DNA of 64,000 nucleotides from Arthrobacter sp. Bz4 (GTDB taxonomy: Bacteria; Actinomycetota; Actinomycetes; Actinomycetales; Micrococcaceae), in contig NZ_QDAE01000002.1 in assembly GCF_003075455.1 (NCBI RefSeq), forward strand, positions 62,001 to 126,000, given 5' to 3'. Below the pieces are notes generated by a model. That model searched no databases. It was not told the DNA's origin and was given only the letters and a program-made list of their open reading frames with translations. The stretch's first letter is position 1. Each line of letters starts with the position of its first letter. Below, piece by piece: positions 33,665-43,320 of the stretch. The position numbers and the translations under genes were made by a program.

Positions 33665-34138
33665 TTATGTACGACTGATCGATAGAGCCGTCAACGACGG
33701 CCGAAGATGATCGCGCCTCTCAAGAGTCGGATCAAACAATCCCGGCGGCATGTACCTGTGATCAGCAGGAAGCAGTTCCAGCCGCGCTGGAAAGGCCACG
33801 CCCTGCTCCGCCGGTAGCGCACGCTGCGGCGCTGTGACTCTTTCGGTCGCACTGACCTGTTGATGGCAGCACGTTTGTGCCGACGGGGAATGCGTGGGTG
33901 TCACGGCCCTGACTGTCGTACTAGCGCCGCTAGCCTGCCCCGGTAAATCCATACCCACCGCATGGTCCGCCATCGCGGGGGACTTGTGTTGTTCCATCGG
34001 AAGGCACAAAGCCGCGGTGCCTGAAGAGGTAAACGCGACAAGGAGCGAAAAGCTCAACACGAGGCGCACCACCGTCTGCACAGTGATGCCCGTTCTGCCC
34101 AGCGCTGAAACTGTGATGGGTCCTCCCGTCTTGTTCAC
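33665..34138 (-). CDS. Hypothetical secreted or membrane-anchored protein of the copper island
   Basis: 157 residues from a GTG at 34138. A hydrophobic signal or anchor (VVRLVLSFSLLVAFTSSGTAAL) is followed by a Cys/Met/His-containing stretch (LCLPMEQHKSPAMADHAVGMD) and a TCCHQQ motif that could bind metal. The C-terminal third has no pattern I recognise. The ribosome site is poor. Position suggests a periplasmic copper-related role, which is inference only. Confidence 0.5.
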   Translation of the reverse strand: MNKTGGPITVSALGRTGITVQTVVRLVLSFSLLVAFTSSGTAALCLPMEQHKSPAMADHAVGMDLPGQASGASTTVRAVTPTHSPSAQTCCHQQVSATERVTAPQRALPAEQGVAFPARLELLPADHRYMPPGLFDPTLERRDHLRPSLTALSISRT

Positions 34139-34448
34139 CTGACGACCACCCTAGTAAAACGTAAGCTAACTGACCAGAGACATTCCAACCACTGTTCGGC
34201 CTGGTCCACCGTATGCCGCTTCCTACCAATGCCTCCGGATCAAGTAAAAATCTGTCGGTGATGTGGATATTAAGCAGGCGACCCAGACCGTGTCGAGGGT
34301 TTCCACATGCCCAGGCGTGAAGCGTAGCGCAACCACAAAGAGGTATAGGCGGCAGTCAAGCTACTAGCTCTTCCCCGTTCGGCTGCTCAAATTATTCGCG
34401 TACTAAAACATGTCCGCGGCGCTTGCTCTCTTGAAAAGCATCACGTAA
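34139..34448. other. About 310-base gap between cargo and integrase remnant
   Basis: No supported gene. It is more AT rich than the surroundings and contains a stop codon at 34446-34448 that ends the readable upstream part of the integrase frame. The lost N-terminus of the integrase may have decayed here. Confidence 0.4.
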
Positions 34449-35589
34449 CTCGCTCTGTACCACGCCGCTCAAATTTGCCGGAACTGTCCAGCCACCGACG
34501 GCATCACCCGCACCGCTGAAGTCTGGGGAACCGGTGGAGCCGCCGCCGAACGAAACCTTGTCACTTCGTTCCAAGACCGGCGAGCCCCTGCCACAAGTGA
34601 TATTTCCAGAGATACTCGGCTATCCGAGCTCAGCGATCTGTGGTTCGAAGAAATTGAGAACAATGGTCGCGCCAGCAGAAGGACCATCGATGGCTACCGC
34701 GACACCTACAGTCGCGTCATCGAACCCGCACTGGCCGGACTCCGGCTGCACGAACTGAGCACCGGCCGTATTGACCGGTTCCTCAAAAACGTCGCTGCAG
34801 ACCACCCTGCCACCGCACGTCATTCCAAAATCGTTCTGACCGGCATGATCGGTCTCGCACTCCGGCACGATGCCCTGCGCAGCAATCCAGTTCGGGATGT
34901 CGGAGCCATCAAATTCGCCAGGAAAGACGTCAAGGCACTGTCAGTCGAAGACGTTCAGAAGCTCCGGGCTGTCATTGCCGGGTGGCAAAAGGACCCCGCA
35001 CACCAGGGACGGCCACGCGCACTAGACCTGCTGGATGTTCTCGACATTTTCCTCCCCACGCGCCCGAATTGGTGAAGTCCTGGCCATCCGTTGGAAGGAC
35101 GTCAATTTTGAAACAGAACCGCCGACCATCACGATCTCGGGAACCGTCATCATGGAGAAAGGCCGCGGTGCCTACCGGCAAGACCACCCGAAGACAAAAG
35201 CCGGCTTCCGCACGATGAAGGTCCCGCCGTTTGCCGTGCAAACACTTCAGCGCAGGTATTCAGCCAAGCAGCCCAAACCCGAAGACATGCTGTTCCCGTC
35301 TTCCACGGGAACTGTGCGCAGCCCGCACAACTTCCGCAGGCAATGGCGGGACGCCCGCGCTGGATCACCCTTCGAATGGGTAACCCCGCATGTTTTCCGG
35401 AAATCCGTTGCCACTCTCATCGACCAGGAATACAGTTCCAAGCAAGCCGCCGCACAGCTGGGTCACTCTGGAACTGCAATCACAGAGAAGCACTACATCG
35501 CCAAGGCAACCCAGTCACCGGACCTCACAGCGGTCCTCCAAAAGTTTGGGACCGCATCATTATCCGGACCGGAGGGCATGTCTATGTGA
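34449..35589 (+). pseudogene. Tyrosine recombinase (integrase) remnant
   Basis: Readable pieces: an arm-binding-domain tail (DGITRTAEVWGTGGAAAERN), a core-binding domain (RASRRTIDGYRDTYSRVIEPALAG in part), and then a frame change at about 35055-35065. After it comes the catalytic domain with ARIGEVLAIRW (first Arg), HVFRKSVATLID (His-x-x-Arg) and LGHSGTAITEKHYI (His and the Tyr nucleophile). There is no start codon before an in-frame TAA at 34446, and the catalytic region needs a 1- to 2-base correction. The enzyme is therefore doubly broken although the active-site residues survive. Confidence 0.85.
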
Positions 35590-35662
35590 ATACCACCCAC
35601 CGTCGCTGAGGCCCAGACGGACGGAATGCAACACCCAAGGCTGATCCGGAATAGTCCGAAAG

Positions 35663-35681
35663 CGTGTGGTTTCCGTGTGGT
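35663..35681 (+). repeat. Paired 8-bp repeats, right inner end of island
   Basis: CGTGTGGT occurs at 35663-35670 and 35674-35681 with a 3-base spacer, as at 27778-27796. TTTCCGTGTGGT is shared by both ends. Candidate arm-type site. Confidence 0.5.
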
Positions 35682-35704
35682 TGAGCCGTCGCAGGACAGA
35701 AACG

Positions 35705-35743
35705 AGGCCCTCCCACCCAACGTTTCCGCAGGTCAGAGGGCCT
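35705..35743 (-). terminator. Hairpin downstream of tRNA-Ala
   Basis: AGGCCCTC (35705-35712) and GAGGGCCT (35736-35743) form an 8-bp stem just past the 3' end of the tRNA, a plausible terminator, with GTTTCTG following on the minus strand. Confidence 0.45.
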
Positions 35744-35749
35744 TCAGAG

Positions 35750-35822
35750 TGGAGCTTAGGGGAATCGAACCCCTGACCTTTTCATTGCGAACGAAACGCT
35801 CTACCAACTGAGCTAAAGCCCC
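35750..35822 (-). tRNA. tRNA-Ala (anticodon CGC)
   Basis: 73 bases fold as a complete cloverleaf: acceptor GGGGCTT/AAGCTCC with the alanine-identity G3-U70 pair, D arm GCTC/GAGC, anticodon stem TTTCG/TGAAA with loop TTCGCAA (anticodon CGC), and T stem AGGGG/CCCCT with loop TTCGATT. The discriminator is A and no CCA is encoded. It is the integration site of the island. Confidence 0.95.
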
Positions 35823-35873
35823 GCAAAAAGTACTGTAGCAAATCGGTGCCCGCAGCCGGAGTAACCTCGGAGA

Positions 35874-37394
35874 ATGACCGCACAACGCTCCGCCGAGGAG
35901 CAGACCGAGATCAACGCCTGGCCTGCACTTTGGGCCCTGGTCATCGGATTCTTCATGATTCTCGTTGACTCGACCATCGTCTCCGTGGCCATCCCGGCAA
36001 TCATGAACGGACTAGGAGCCGACCTCGACAGCGTGGTCTGGGTCAACAGCGCCTACCTTCTGGCGTTCGCCGTCCCGCTGCTGATCACCGGACGCCTCGG
36101 CGACCGGTTCGGCCCTCGCCGAATCTACCTCGCCGGCCTGACGGTGTTCACCCTGGCCAGCGTGTGGTGCGGGATGGCCGGGTCAGTGGAGATGCTCATC
36201 CTGGCCCGGGTCCTTCAAGGACTCGGCGCGGCGCTGATGACACCCCAGACCATGGCCGTCATCACCCGCATTTTCCCACCGGAACGCCGGGGTGCTGCGA
36301 TGGGACTGTGGGGATCCGTGGCAGGCGTCGCCACCCTCATCGGCCCGGTGCTTGGCGGCCTGCTGGTCGACTCGCTGGGCTGGGAGTGGATCTTCTTCGT
36401 CAACGCACCGGTCGGCGTCGTCGGCCTGATCCTCGCCTACCGCCTGGTCCCCCGGCTTCCGACCAACAGCCACAGCTTCGACTTCCTCGGCGTGGTCCTG
36501 AGCGCCGCGGGTATGTTCTGCCTGGTGTTTGGTATTCAGGAGGGCGAGACCTATGACTGGGGTACCATCGCCGGACCCATTTCGGTCTGGTCGCTGATCA
36601 TCACCGGCGTCGTCCTGCTCGCGACCTTCATCCTCTGGCAGCGCTATAACCGCAAGGAGCCCCTGGTGCCGCTGGGGCTGTTCAAGGACCGCAACTTCTC
36701 GCTCGGCAACACCTCGATCTTCGCGATGGGCTTCGCCATCACCACTGTTGCTATCCCCCTGATGTTGTACGCCCAAAACGTTCGCGGCTTTTCCCCCACT
36801 GAAGGCGCCCTGCTGCTGACCCCCATGGCGATCATCTCCGGCTCGCTCGCCCCGCTGGTGGGGCGACTGGTCCAGCGCGGCAACCCCAAATACATGGCTG
36901 TCTTCGGATTCTCGGCCATGTCGGTGTCACTGTTCTGGCTAGGCGCCATCATGACTCCCGACATGCCCGTCTGGGCGTTGCTGCTCCCCATCTCGCTGCT
37001 CGGCCTGGCGAGTGCCGGCATCTGGGCTCCGGTTTCCCTGACGGCTACCCGCAACCTGCCTCGGTCCTCCGCGGGCGCCGGCTCCGGCGTTTACAACACC
37101 ACCCGGCAGGTGGGGGCCGTCCTGGGGAGCTCTGCCATTGCGGCGATGATGCTCACCCGCCTGGCTGCCAACATTGGCGACGGCGGAGCCGAAGCCGTGC
37201 CCGGACAGCAGCTCTCCGAAGCACTACAGCCCGGATATGCGGCGGCCATGGGCCAGTCCCTTTTCCTGCCGGCCACGGTGATCCTCATCGGACTCGGCGC
37301 CGCCCTGTTCTTTGCCCGCCCCCAGCTCCGGACCGGCTGGGCAGACGACGAATCGCCGTCGAGCGTCCCGACGTCGCCAAACGCAGCAAAGTAG
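35874..37394 (+). CDS. MFS multidrug exporter, DHA2 (EmrB/QacA) type
   Basis: This 506-residue protein has about 14 membrane helices. Motif C-like and motif A elements are present (LITGRLGDRFGPRRIYLAGL for motif A, VLGGLLVDSLGWEWIFFVNAPVG in parts for the DHA2-specific segment), and D-S-T-I-V appears in helix 1 (VDSTIVSVAIPAI). It would export drugs or toxic organics using the proton gradient. It is not part of the island. No regulator is adjacent. Confidence 0.9.
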   Translation: MTAQRSAEEQTEINAWPALWALVIGFFMILVDSTIVSVAIPAIMNGLGADLDSVVWVNSAYLLAFAVPLLITGRLGDRFGPRRIYLAGLTVFTLASVWCGMAGSVEMLILARVLQGLGAALMTPQTMAVITRIFPPERRGAAMGLWGSVAGVATLIGPVLGGLLVDSLGWEWIFFVNAPVGVVGLILAYRLVPRLPTNSHSFDFLGVVLSAAGMFCLVFGIQEGETYDWGTIAGPISVWSLIITGVVLLATFILWQRYNRKEPLVPLGLFKDRNFSLGNTSIFAMGFAITTVAIPLMLYAQNVRGFSPTEGALLLTPMAIISGSLAPLVGRLVQRGNPKYMAVFGFSAMSVSLFWLGAIMTPDMPVWALLLPISLLGLASAGIWAPVSLTATRNLPRSSAGAGSGVYNTTRQVGAVLGSSAIAAMMLTRLAANIGDGGAEAVPGQQLSEALQPGYAAAMGQSLFLPATVILIGLGAALFFARPQLRTGWADDESPSSVPTSPNAAK

Positions 37395-37518
37395 CCACTT
37401 CGGGGCGGCCCCTTGGTGAGCAACCCGGACACGCGGGGCCAACCTGGACATCGGGATGGCCGACGACGGCGGACACCACGGAGTGGTTGCCTCTGGGAAC
37501 TACCTGTACGCTCTAGTC

Positions 37519-39008
37519 ATGGCTGACGACACCGCAGAAACTATCGAAGACTCCGCAACCTCCGAGAAGGTCAAAGAAGTCAAGGAAGTCACCGACGACT
37601 TCGCCATCCGGCAGCACACCACAGCGTCGGGCCTGAAGTACACGAGCACTACCGGCCGACTGGTCCTGCGCCGGGAGGAAACGAAGGACGGGAAGTCCGA
37701 CGGGTTCAAGCCCAAGGCCGAAATCTTCATCGTGGCCTACACCAAGGACACCGAGCCCGACGACGACGGCCAGACTCCCACTCGACCGGTCACCTTCGCA
37801 TTCAACGGCGGTCCCGGCTCGGCGTCAATCTGGCTTCACCTGGGTTTGCTCGGCCCACGTCGGGTCGATTCCGGCGATACCGGAGCCATGACTCCCGCAC
37901 CGTTCGGGCTGGTGGACAACCCCGAGACACTCCTTGAACACAGCGACCTGGTCATGATCGACCCCGTCAACACCGGCTTCTCCCGCGTCGTCGAAGGCGA
38001 GAAGTCGGACGAGTTCCACGCGTTCATCGAAGACCGCGATCTGGTGGCCGAGGTCATCCGGCTCTGGACCACCCGCAACAACCGCTGGCTCGCACCGAAG
38101 TACCTCGTCGGCGAATCCTACGGAACCCTCCGGGCCGTCGCCGTCGCCGGCCGGCTGTTCGACGCCTACGGCATGGCTGTGAACGGCCTGGGCCTCATCT
38201 CCACGGTCCTGAACATGTCGACGCTGCGGTTCTTTCCCGGCAGTGACCTCCCGTACGCCCTGCACATCCCCACCTACGCGGCCATCGCCCACTTCCACGG
38301 CCGCCACCCGGGGCGCGACCTCGCCGACGTCGTCAGTGAAGCCGAAACCTTTGCCGCCCGCGACTACGGGTACGCCCTGACGCAGGGCAGCCGACTCAGC
38401 GCTGAGGAGTACGACGACGTCGTCGCCCGACTGGCCGCGATTACCACCCTCGACGAGGCCTTTGTCCGCCGCACCAACCTGCGGTGGCAGTACGGTGAGT
38501 TTGCCGCGGAACTGCTCCGCGCGGATGGGCTTGCGGTCGGCCGGATTGACGGGCGGTTCACGGCGCAGCCGCCAGCCTGCAGAGCTCCACTATGACCGAT
38601 GACCCGAGCATCCGCGCCATCACCGGTCCGTACGCGGCAGCCATGAACCACTACGTGCGCGCCGAACTTGGCTACGAAAATGACCTGCCCTACGAGGTGC
38701 TCACTGCCCGGGTGCACCCGTGGAGTTACAAGACCTTCGAGGGGGCACCCGTGGATGTGAGTCACACCCTTGAGCGGCTCCTGGTGCACAACCCCTCCCT
38801 CCGCGTCCACGTGGATTACGGCTATCAGGACGGCGCCACTCCGCATTTCGCGGCCGAATACGTGTTCGCCCACATGAATCTGACGGACCAGATGAAAGAC
38901 CGATTCACGCACCACTATCACGAGGCCGGTCACATGATGTACCTGAAGCCTGAGTGCCGGTTGACGCAGTTGGCGGCGCTGAAGGAGTTCGTGACGCACG
39001 CCGGCTAG
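37519..39008 (+). pseudogene. S10-family serine carboxypeptidase-like protein, frameshifted
   Basis: The frame from ATG 37519 carries FAFNGGPGSASIWLHLGLLGP and the nucleophile motif YLVGESYGTLRA. It stops at 38595. The rest, with the acid/base residues (VDYGYQDGATP and HEAGHMMYL), is in another frame to 39008. Inserting one C at about 38562 (ACGGC to ACCGGC) gives a continuous DGRFTGAAASLQ and a protein of about 496 residues. The second part could start at an ATG overlapping the first stop, but the repair is simpler. No good ribosome site precedes 37519, so a leaderless start is possible. Confidence 0.8.
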
Positions 39009-39108
39009 CCGCTATGCGGGCCGTTCCCAGTTTCCTTCAAGCCAAACTATAAGTAGACTTAGGTTTCCCGTGGAAACCCTCGGTCCTCCAATAGATAAGG
39101 AACATGTC

Positions 39109-39237
39109 GTGCTGATGAAGAGAATCCTGTGGACCCTCGTCCCCGTCATTGCCTCCAAGCTGCTCAAAAATCGACGTGGCAATAACGAGAACACCCGCGC
39201 CAACAAGACCCGGTACAACAAAAATCAGGGCCACTAG
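39109..39237 (+). CDS. Small basic protein, 42 residues
   Basis: This short gene begins at a GTG with AAGGA about seven bases upstream. It has a hydrophobic start (KRILWTLVPVIASKLL) and a very basic, Asn-rich tail (RRGNNENTRANKTRYNKN). It may be a membrane-associated peptide. No function can be named. It ends nine bases before the GH15 gene, so it is probably co-transcribed. Confidence 0.55.
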   Translation: MLMKRILWTLVPVIASKLLKNRRGNNENTRANKTRYNKNQGH

Positions 39238-39245
39238 CCCACTGG

Positions 39246-41036
39246 ATGATTGATCCGAATGAGCTAGCCGACCGCCGAGACGGCTACGTTGACCTGCGTT
39301 CCTATGCAGCAATCGGCGACGGGCGAACGGTTGCCCTGATCGCCCACGATGGATCGATCGATTGGTACCCCACCCCCGACCTCGACTCCACCCCTGCGTT
39401 CGCCCGGCTGCTGGACGCCGACGACGGCGGCGCGCTGGAGTTGTGCCCGGCTGAACCGTTCACCGCCACACGGGCTTATGTGGACGGCACCAACGTCCTG
39501 GCCACCATCTACACCACCAGGTCCGGCACCGTCCAGGTCACCGATTCCCTGAACACGGGCGTGGCAGGTCGACTGCCCTGGGGCGAGTTGGCCCGGCGAA
39601 TCGAGGGCCTGACCGGGAACGTGCCGATGCGCTGGGCAGTCCGGCCCGGCAACTGCTTCCAGACCGCCTCACCCTGGGTCCAGTCCACCGACCACGGCGC
39701 AGTACTGATGGTCGACGGCACCGCGCTGGGCGTCCGCGGCATCAACGAAGGCGATGTGACCATCGAGGGTCAGGCAATTTCCGGGGCCCTCACCACCGAT
39801 CCCGGCTCACGCCACCTCATCGCTGTCATCTCCACCCACGACGAGCCCCTGCCACTCCCCGATCCCCAATCAGTGGACGCCGGCATCGAACGAACCATCT
39901 CCAACTGGCAGACCTGGTCCAGAGAGTTCAGCTACGACGGACCCTACGCCGACCAGGTGCTCCGGAGCGCCCTGGCCCTGAAGCTGCTGATCCACAGCCC
40001 CTCCGGTTCAATAGCCGCAGCCGCGACCACGTCGCTACCCGAGAGCAGGGCTGGCGGCAAGAACTGGGACTACCGGTACACCTGGCTGCGGGACACCGCC
40101 TACACCCTTCATGCGCTGGTCCGGACCGGAGTGCGCGAGGAAGTCCACGCCGCGGTGTCCTGGATGCTCAAAAACCTTCGCACCCAGGGCAGGGACCTGC
40201 AGGTCTTCACCCGCCTCAACGGAGAGATCCCCGCAGGCACACGCACCCCGGATCTTTCCGGCTGGCGAGGAATCGGCCCGGTGGTCGACGGGAACCCTGC
40301 AGCTGGCCAACTTCAGCTGGGCGTCTTCGGGGACCTGTTCGACATTGTGCGACTGTACGTCGAGGCCGGGCACGTCTTGGACCCCACCACGTCCCGCCAG
40401 CTCGCGGACATAGCGGATCTTGCGTGCGATACCTGGCAACAGCGCGACGCCGGCATCTGGGAACTCCCCGAGGAGCGGCACTACACCACCTCGAAGCTGG
40501 GCTGCTGGCATGCACTGGATAGTGCTGTGAAACTCTCCGAAGCCGGGCAACTGCAACGACCCGCCGAGCGCTGGCGGGCCGAGCGCGATCGGATCCGGGA
40601 CTGGGTCGAAGCGAACTGCTGGTCGGAAGACCGCCAGAGCTACGTCTGGTATCCCGGTTCCCAGGAGTTGGACGCCTCGATCCTGCTGCACGCCATCAGC
40701 GGCTACGAGCGCGGACCGCGAATGTCCTCAACCATTGATGCCCTGCGGGGCGAGCTTGGAGCTGGCCCCCTCCTCTACCGGTACAGCGGCATGCAGGACG
40801 AGGAATCCACCTTTGTCGCCTGCGCCTACTGGATGGTGGCTGCCCTGGCCCTGGTCGGACGCAAGGAAGAGGCACGCTCCCAGATGGACGAACTGCTACC
40901 TCTGGCGAACGACGTCGGCCTGCTGGCCGAAATGATCGACGCCGATGACCGGCACGAGTTCATGGGTAACCTGCCGCAGGGTCTGAGTCACCTGGCCTTG
41001 ATCACCGCCGCGCTATCCCTGTCCGACGGCGAGTAG
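39246..41036 (+). CDS. Glycoside hydrolase family 15 protein (glucoamylase/trehalase-like)
   Basis: This 596-residue protein has the N-terminal beta domain of bacterial GH15 proteins (VALIAHDGSIDWYPTPDLDS), then the alpha/alpha-barrel with the signature GGKNWDYRYTWLRDTAYTLHAL and a later catalytic-glutamate region (STFVACAYWMVAALALVGR). There is no signal peptide, so it is cytosolic. Actinobacterial relatives hydrolyse trehalose or short alpha-glucans. Neighbours give no further clue. Confidence 0.9.
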   Translation: MIDPNELADRRDGYVDLRSYAAIGDGRTVALIAHDGSIDWYPTPDLDSTPAFARLLDADDGGALELCPAEPFTATRAYVDGTNVLATIYTTRSGTVQVTDSLNTGVAGRLPWGELARRIEGLTGNVPMRWAVRPGNCFQTASPWVQSTDHGAVLMVDGTALGVRGINEGDVTIEGQAISGALTTDPGSRHLIAVISTHDEPLPLPDPQSVDAGIERTISNWQTWSREFSYDGPYADQVLRSALALKLLIHSPSGSIAAAATTSLPESRAGGKNWDYRYTWLRDTAYTLHALVRTGVREEVHAAVSWMLKNLRTQGRDLQVFTRLNGEIPAGTRTPDLSGWRGIGPVVDGNPAAGQLQLGVFGDLFDIVRLYVEAGHVLDPTTSRQLADIADLACDTWQQRDAGIWELPEERHYTTSKLGCWHALDSAVKLSEAGQLQRPAERWRAERDRIRDWVEANCWSEDRQSYVWYPGSQELDASILLHAISGYERGPRMSSTIDALRGELGAGPLLYRYSGMQDEESTFVACAYWMVAALALVGRKEEARSQMDELLPLANDVGLLAEMIDADDRHEFMGNLPQGLSHLALITAALSLSDGE

Positions 41037-41046
41037 CGCCACCCAC

Positions 41047-42660
41047 TCACAGCTGGTGGTGGGTAAACCGACCACCCAGCAGGGTGGCCAGAACCGGGAT
41101 GTCGGCGATGTCACCGGTCGGAACCTCCAGCGGCGATGCCTCGAGGACAGCGCAGTCAGCAAGCATCCCGGCGGCCAGCCGGCCCTTGATCCCACCGAAT
41201 CCGGTAGCGTCCGCGGATCCGACCGTATAGATGCGGAGGGCTTCCGCAGCGGTGAGCCGTTCGGATGCGGCACCGAAAATGGCGCCGCCGGAGGTCAGGC
41301 GGTCCACGTAGGACTGGATGGAGCGCAGCGCTGTCCCATCAGCACAAGGCCGATCGGAGCTACCTGCCATCCGGATGCCCGCGTCGAGGAAGGACTTGGC
41401 CCGGTAGGTGAATGCCGCCCGGCGCGCCCCCAAGGACAGCGCCATCGCGTCGCCTATCGGGCGGAAGAAGGAGGCTTGAGGCGCCACCGCTACCTCCAGG
41501 GCGGCGAGTGCTGACAGCTGGTCCGGTCGGACCACCGCCGCGTGCTCGATCCGATGCGGCAGGCTCCCGTTGGGTCGGTCAGGAAACTGGCGGAACGTGT
41601 CAATTGCCAGGTCCATGGCAGCGTCGCCGATCGCATGCGCGGCGATGGACCAGCCGGCACGGTGCGCGTCAACCATCTGCCGCCGCAGGGCCAACGGATC
41701 ATCCAGCAGGTAACCCTTGTTCACGCTGCCGGTGGAGTAAGGCTCGGTCTGCGCAGCAGTCTCGCTGGAGAGCGCGCCATCCAGGAAGATCTTCGCCGGG
41801 CCCAACGACAGCATGTTATCGCCGAACCCGCTGTACATCCCCAGGCCCAGACCGGCTCCCGTATCTGACTGCAGCGTCTCGATGGCGGGCATCAGCTGCG
41901 CCCGGGCGTGCAGCTTCCCCGCTGTCCGGGCGTCCTGGAACGCGCCCAGTTCGTCTGGTGCATGACCAATCCAGCCGCCCCCGATGCCGGCATCGGTGAA
42001 GCTGGTGATCCCCTCACTCGCGTACCGGGCGCTCGCCCGGTCGATGGCCGCGACCAGGGTTTCACGGGCGTAGGGGCGGAGCAGGTCAAGGACCAGGGCC
42101 TGGGCGGTTTCCTGCAGCAGGCCCGTCGGTTCCCCCGAGCCGTCCCGCACAACCCTCCCGCCGACCGGATCGCTGAAGTCCTGGGCAAGAACTCCCGCCC
42201 GCCGGAGGGCCTCCGTGTTGGCGATTCCACCATGGCCTGAAGTCCGTCTGATGAACAGTGGTCGCCCTCCACTAACCCGGTCCAGGGCACCCCGGTTGGG
42301 GAACTGACCGCCGAACCGGTGGTGGTCGAACCCGCTGGCAACCAGCCAACCGCCGTCGTCGTCCGCCGGAGCCTGCGCCGCCGCATGGAGGCGGGCATAC
42401 ACCTGCTCCAGATCGGTGAGATGGGACAGGTCCACCTCACCGAGGGTGAGCCCGAACCAGGCGGTGTGGCAGTGCGCGTCATTCAGCCCCGGAATAAGGA
42501 CCCTGCCCCGCAGGTCAATAACCTCTCTGGCGCTAAGGCCCGCCAGCTCGGTGTCGAAGCCGACGATCCGCCCGTTCAGGATGCCAACGCTCCCCGCTGC
42601 CGGACGCTGGGCGTCCATGGTGATGATACGGGCGTTGGTGAGGATGAGATCCAGCAACAT
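41047..42660 (-). CDS. Amidohydrolase, YtcJ-like (family 3)
   Basis: This is 537 residues from the ATG at 42660, which has GGGAG eight bases upstream. It has the amidohydrolase beginning LILTNARIITMD, the metal motif GLNDAHCHTAWFG, and the later ligands SIAAHAIGDAAMDLAID and PHRIEHAAVV, with GSDRPCADGTALRSI near the end. Related enzymes hydrolyse cyclic or N-acyl substrates with one or two metals. The frame is open much further upstream, but that part is antisense to other genes. Substrate unknown. Confidence 0.88.
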   Translation of the reverse strand: MLLDLILTNARIITMDAQRPAAGSVGILNGRIVGFDTELAGLSAREVIDLRGRVLIPGLNDAHCHTAWFGLTLGEVDLSHLTDLEQVYARLHAAAQAPADDDGGWLVASGFDHHRFGGQFPNRGALDRVSGGRPLFIRRTSGHGGIANTEALRRAGVLAQDFSDPVGGRVVRDGSGEPTGLLQETAQALVLDLLRPYARETLVAAIDRASARYASEGITSFTDAGIGGGWIGHAPDELGAFQDARTAGKLHARAQLMPAIETLQSDTGAGLGLGMYSGFGDNMLSLGPAKIFLDGALSSETAAQTEPYSTGSVNKGYLLDDPLALRRQMVDAHRAGWSIAAHAIGDAAMDLAIDTFRQFPDRPNGSLPHRIEHAAVVRPDQLSALAALEVAVAPQASFFRPIGDAMALSLGARRAAFTYRAKSFLDAGIRMAGSSDRPCADGTALRSIQSYVDRLTSGGAIFGAASERLTAAEALRIYTVGSADATGFGGIKGRLAAGMLADCAVLEASPLEVPTGDIADIPVLATLLGGRFTHHQL

Positions 42661-42710
42661 GGTCAGCTCCCGAGCGACAATTTTCAGACGATAGTGGTGT
42701 TCAGCGATCC

Positions 42711-43211
42711 TTAGACGGTGGCAAAGTGCACCCACACGCCGATGACCCAGACGCTTCCTGCGAGCAGTGCGAGCCCAAGTTCGACCAGAATTCCGATGCC
42801 GGTTGCCTTCAACGCAGCCCCGCTGGACGATAGCGCCGGGCCGACTTGCCGCTGCCGGGCGAATTCGCTCGCGAACAGACCAGCGGCGAAGCCCACGAAG
42901 AGCCCGACCACGGGGATCAGGAACATTCCCAGCACGCCAGTGACCAACCCGATCACGACCGATCTGCCCGGAATCTGGCGCTGCTGGAGTTTCCGGCCAG
43001 TCAGGACCGCGCCGGCGAGCAGGCCAGCGACAGCCAGCGCCGCTCCGACGCCAAATGCCATCCAGCCCGCGGTGCTGGACACCACCAGCGCCCACATCAG
43101 GAGGGAACCGATGATGAGAATGCTGCCCGGGAGGATTGGCACAATGACTCCCGCGACGCCAACCACGATCAGCAGGCCGGTCAGCACGGTCATCAGGATC
43201 TGAAATTCCAT
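42711..43211 (-). CDS. DUF456 membrane protein
   Basis: This 166-residue protein has four or five hydrophobic segments and glycine-rich helix contacts (VGVAGVIVPILPGSILIIGSLLMWAL split across two helices), typical of DUF456. Function unknown. Its ATG at 43211 is divergent from the repeat-containing gene at 43321. Confidence 0.85.
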   Translation of the reverse strand: MEFQILMTVLTGLLIVVGVAGVIVPILPGSILIIGSLLMWALVVSSTAGWMAFGVGAALAVAGLLAGAVLTGRKLQQRQIPGRSVVIGLVTGVLGMFLIPVVGLFVGFAAGLFASEFARQRQVGPALSSSGAALKATGIGILVELGLALLAGSVWVIGVWVHFATV

Positions 43212-43320
43212 AGGAAAAGTCTCTCACTGCGCTGGCTCCCATCCGGCCACTCTTGTCCCCCACCGGCAGTAATAGTAAGGTTGCTGAGGAAGCCGTACGG
43301 CACCGATAGTAGGAGGCACC

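Larger units (their letters stand above)
27624..35782. mobile_element. Copper-resistance genomic island integrated in tRNA-Ala
   Basis: An 8.1-kb segment lies between a 34-bp imperfect direct repeat. One copy is the 3' end of an intact tRNA-Ala and the other a lone fragment. A degenerate tyrosine recombinase lies next to the tRNA, the usual place. Cargo: potassium channel, CopB-type ATPase, CopZ-like chaperone, DUF305 protein, Cys-rich four-helix copper protein and a secreted protein. Both inner ends carry the same paired 8-bp repeats, which look like arm sites. With the integrase broken, the island is probably fixed. Confidence 0.8.

Noticed and set aside
38592-38595. ATGA overlap in the S10 peptidase as deliberate coupling of two subunits
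   Set aside because: A single added C at about 38562 gives a continuous family sequence across the break, while the first part's tail before its stop does not look like the family. The overlap is probably chance.
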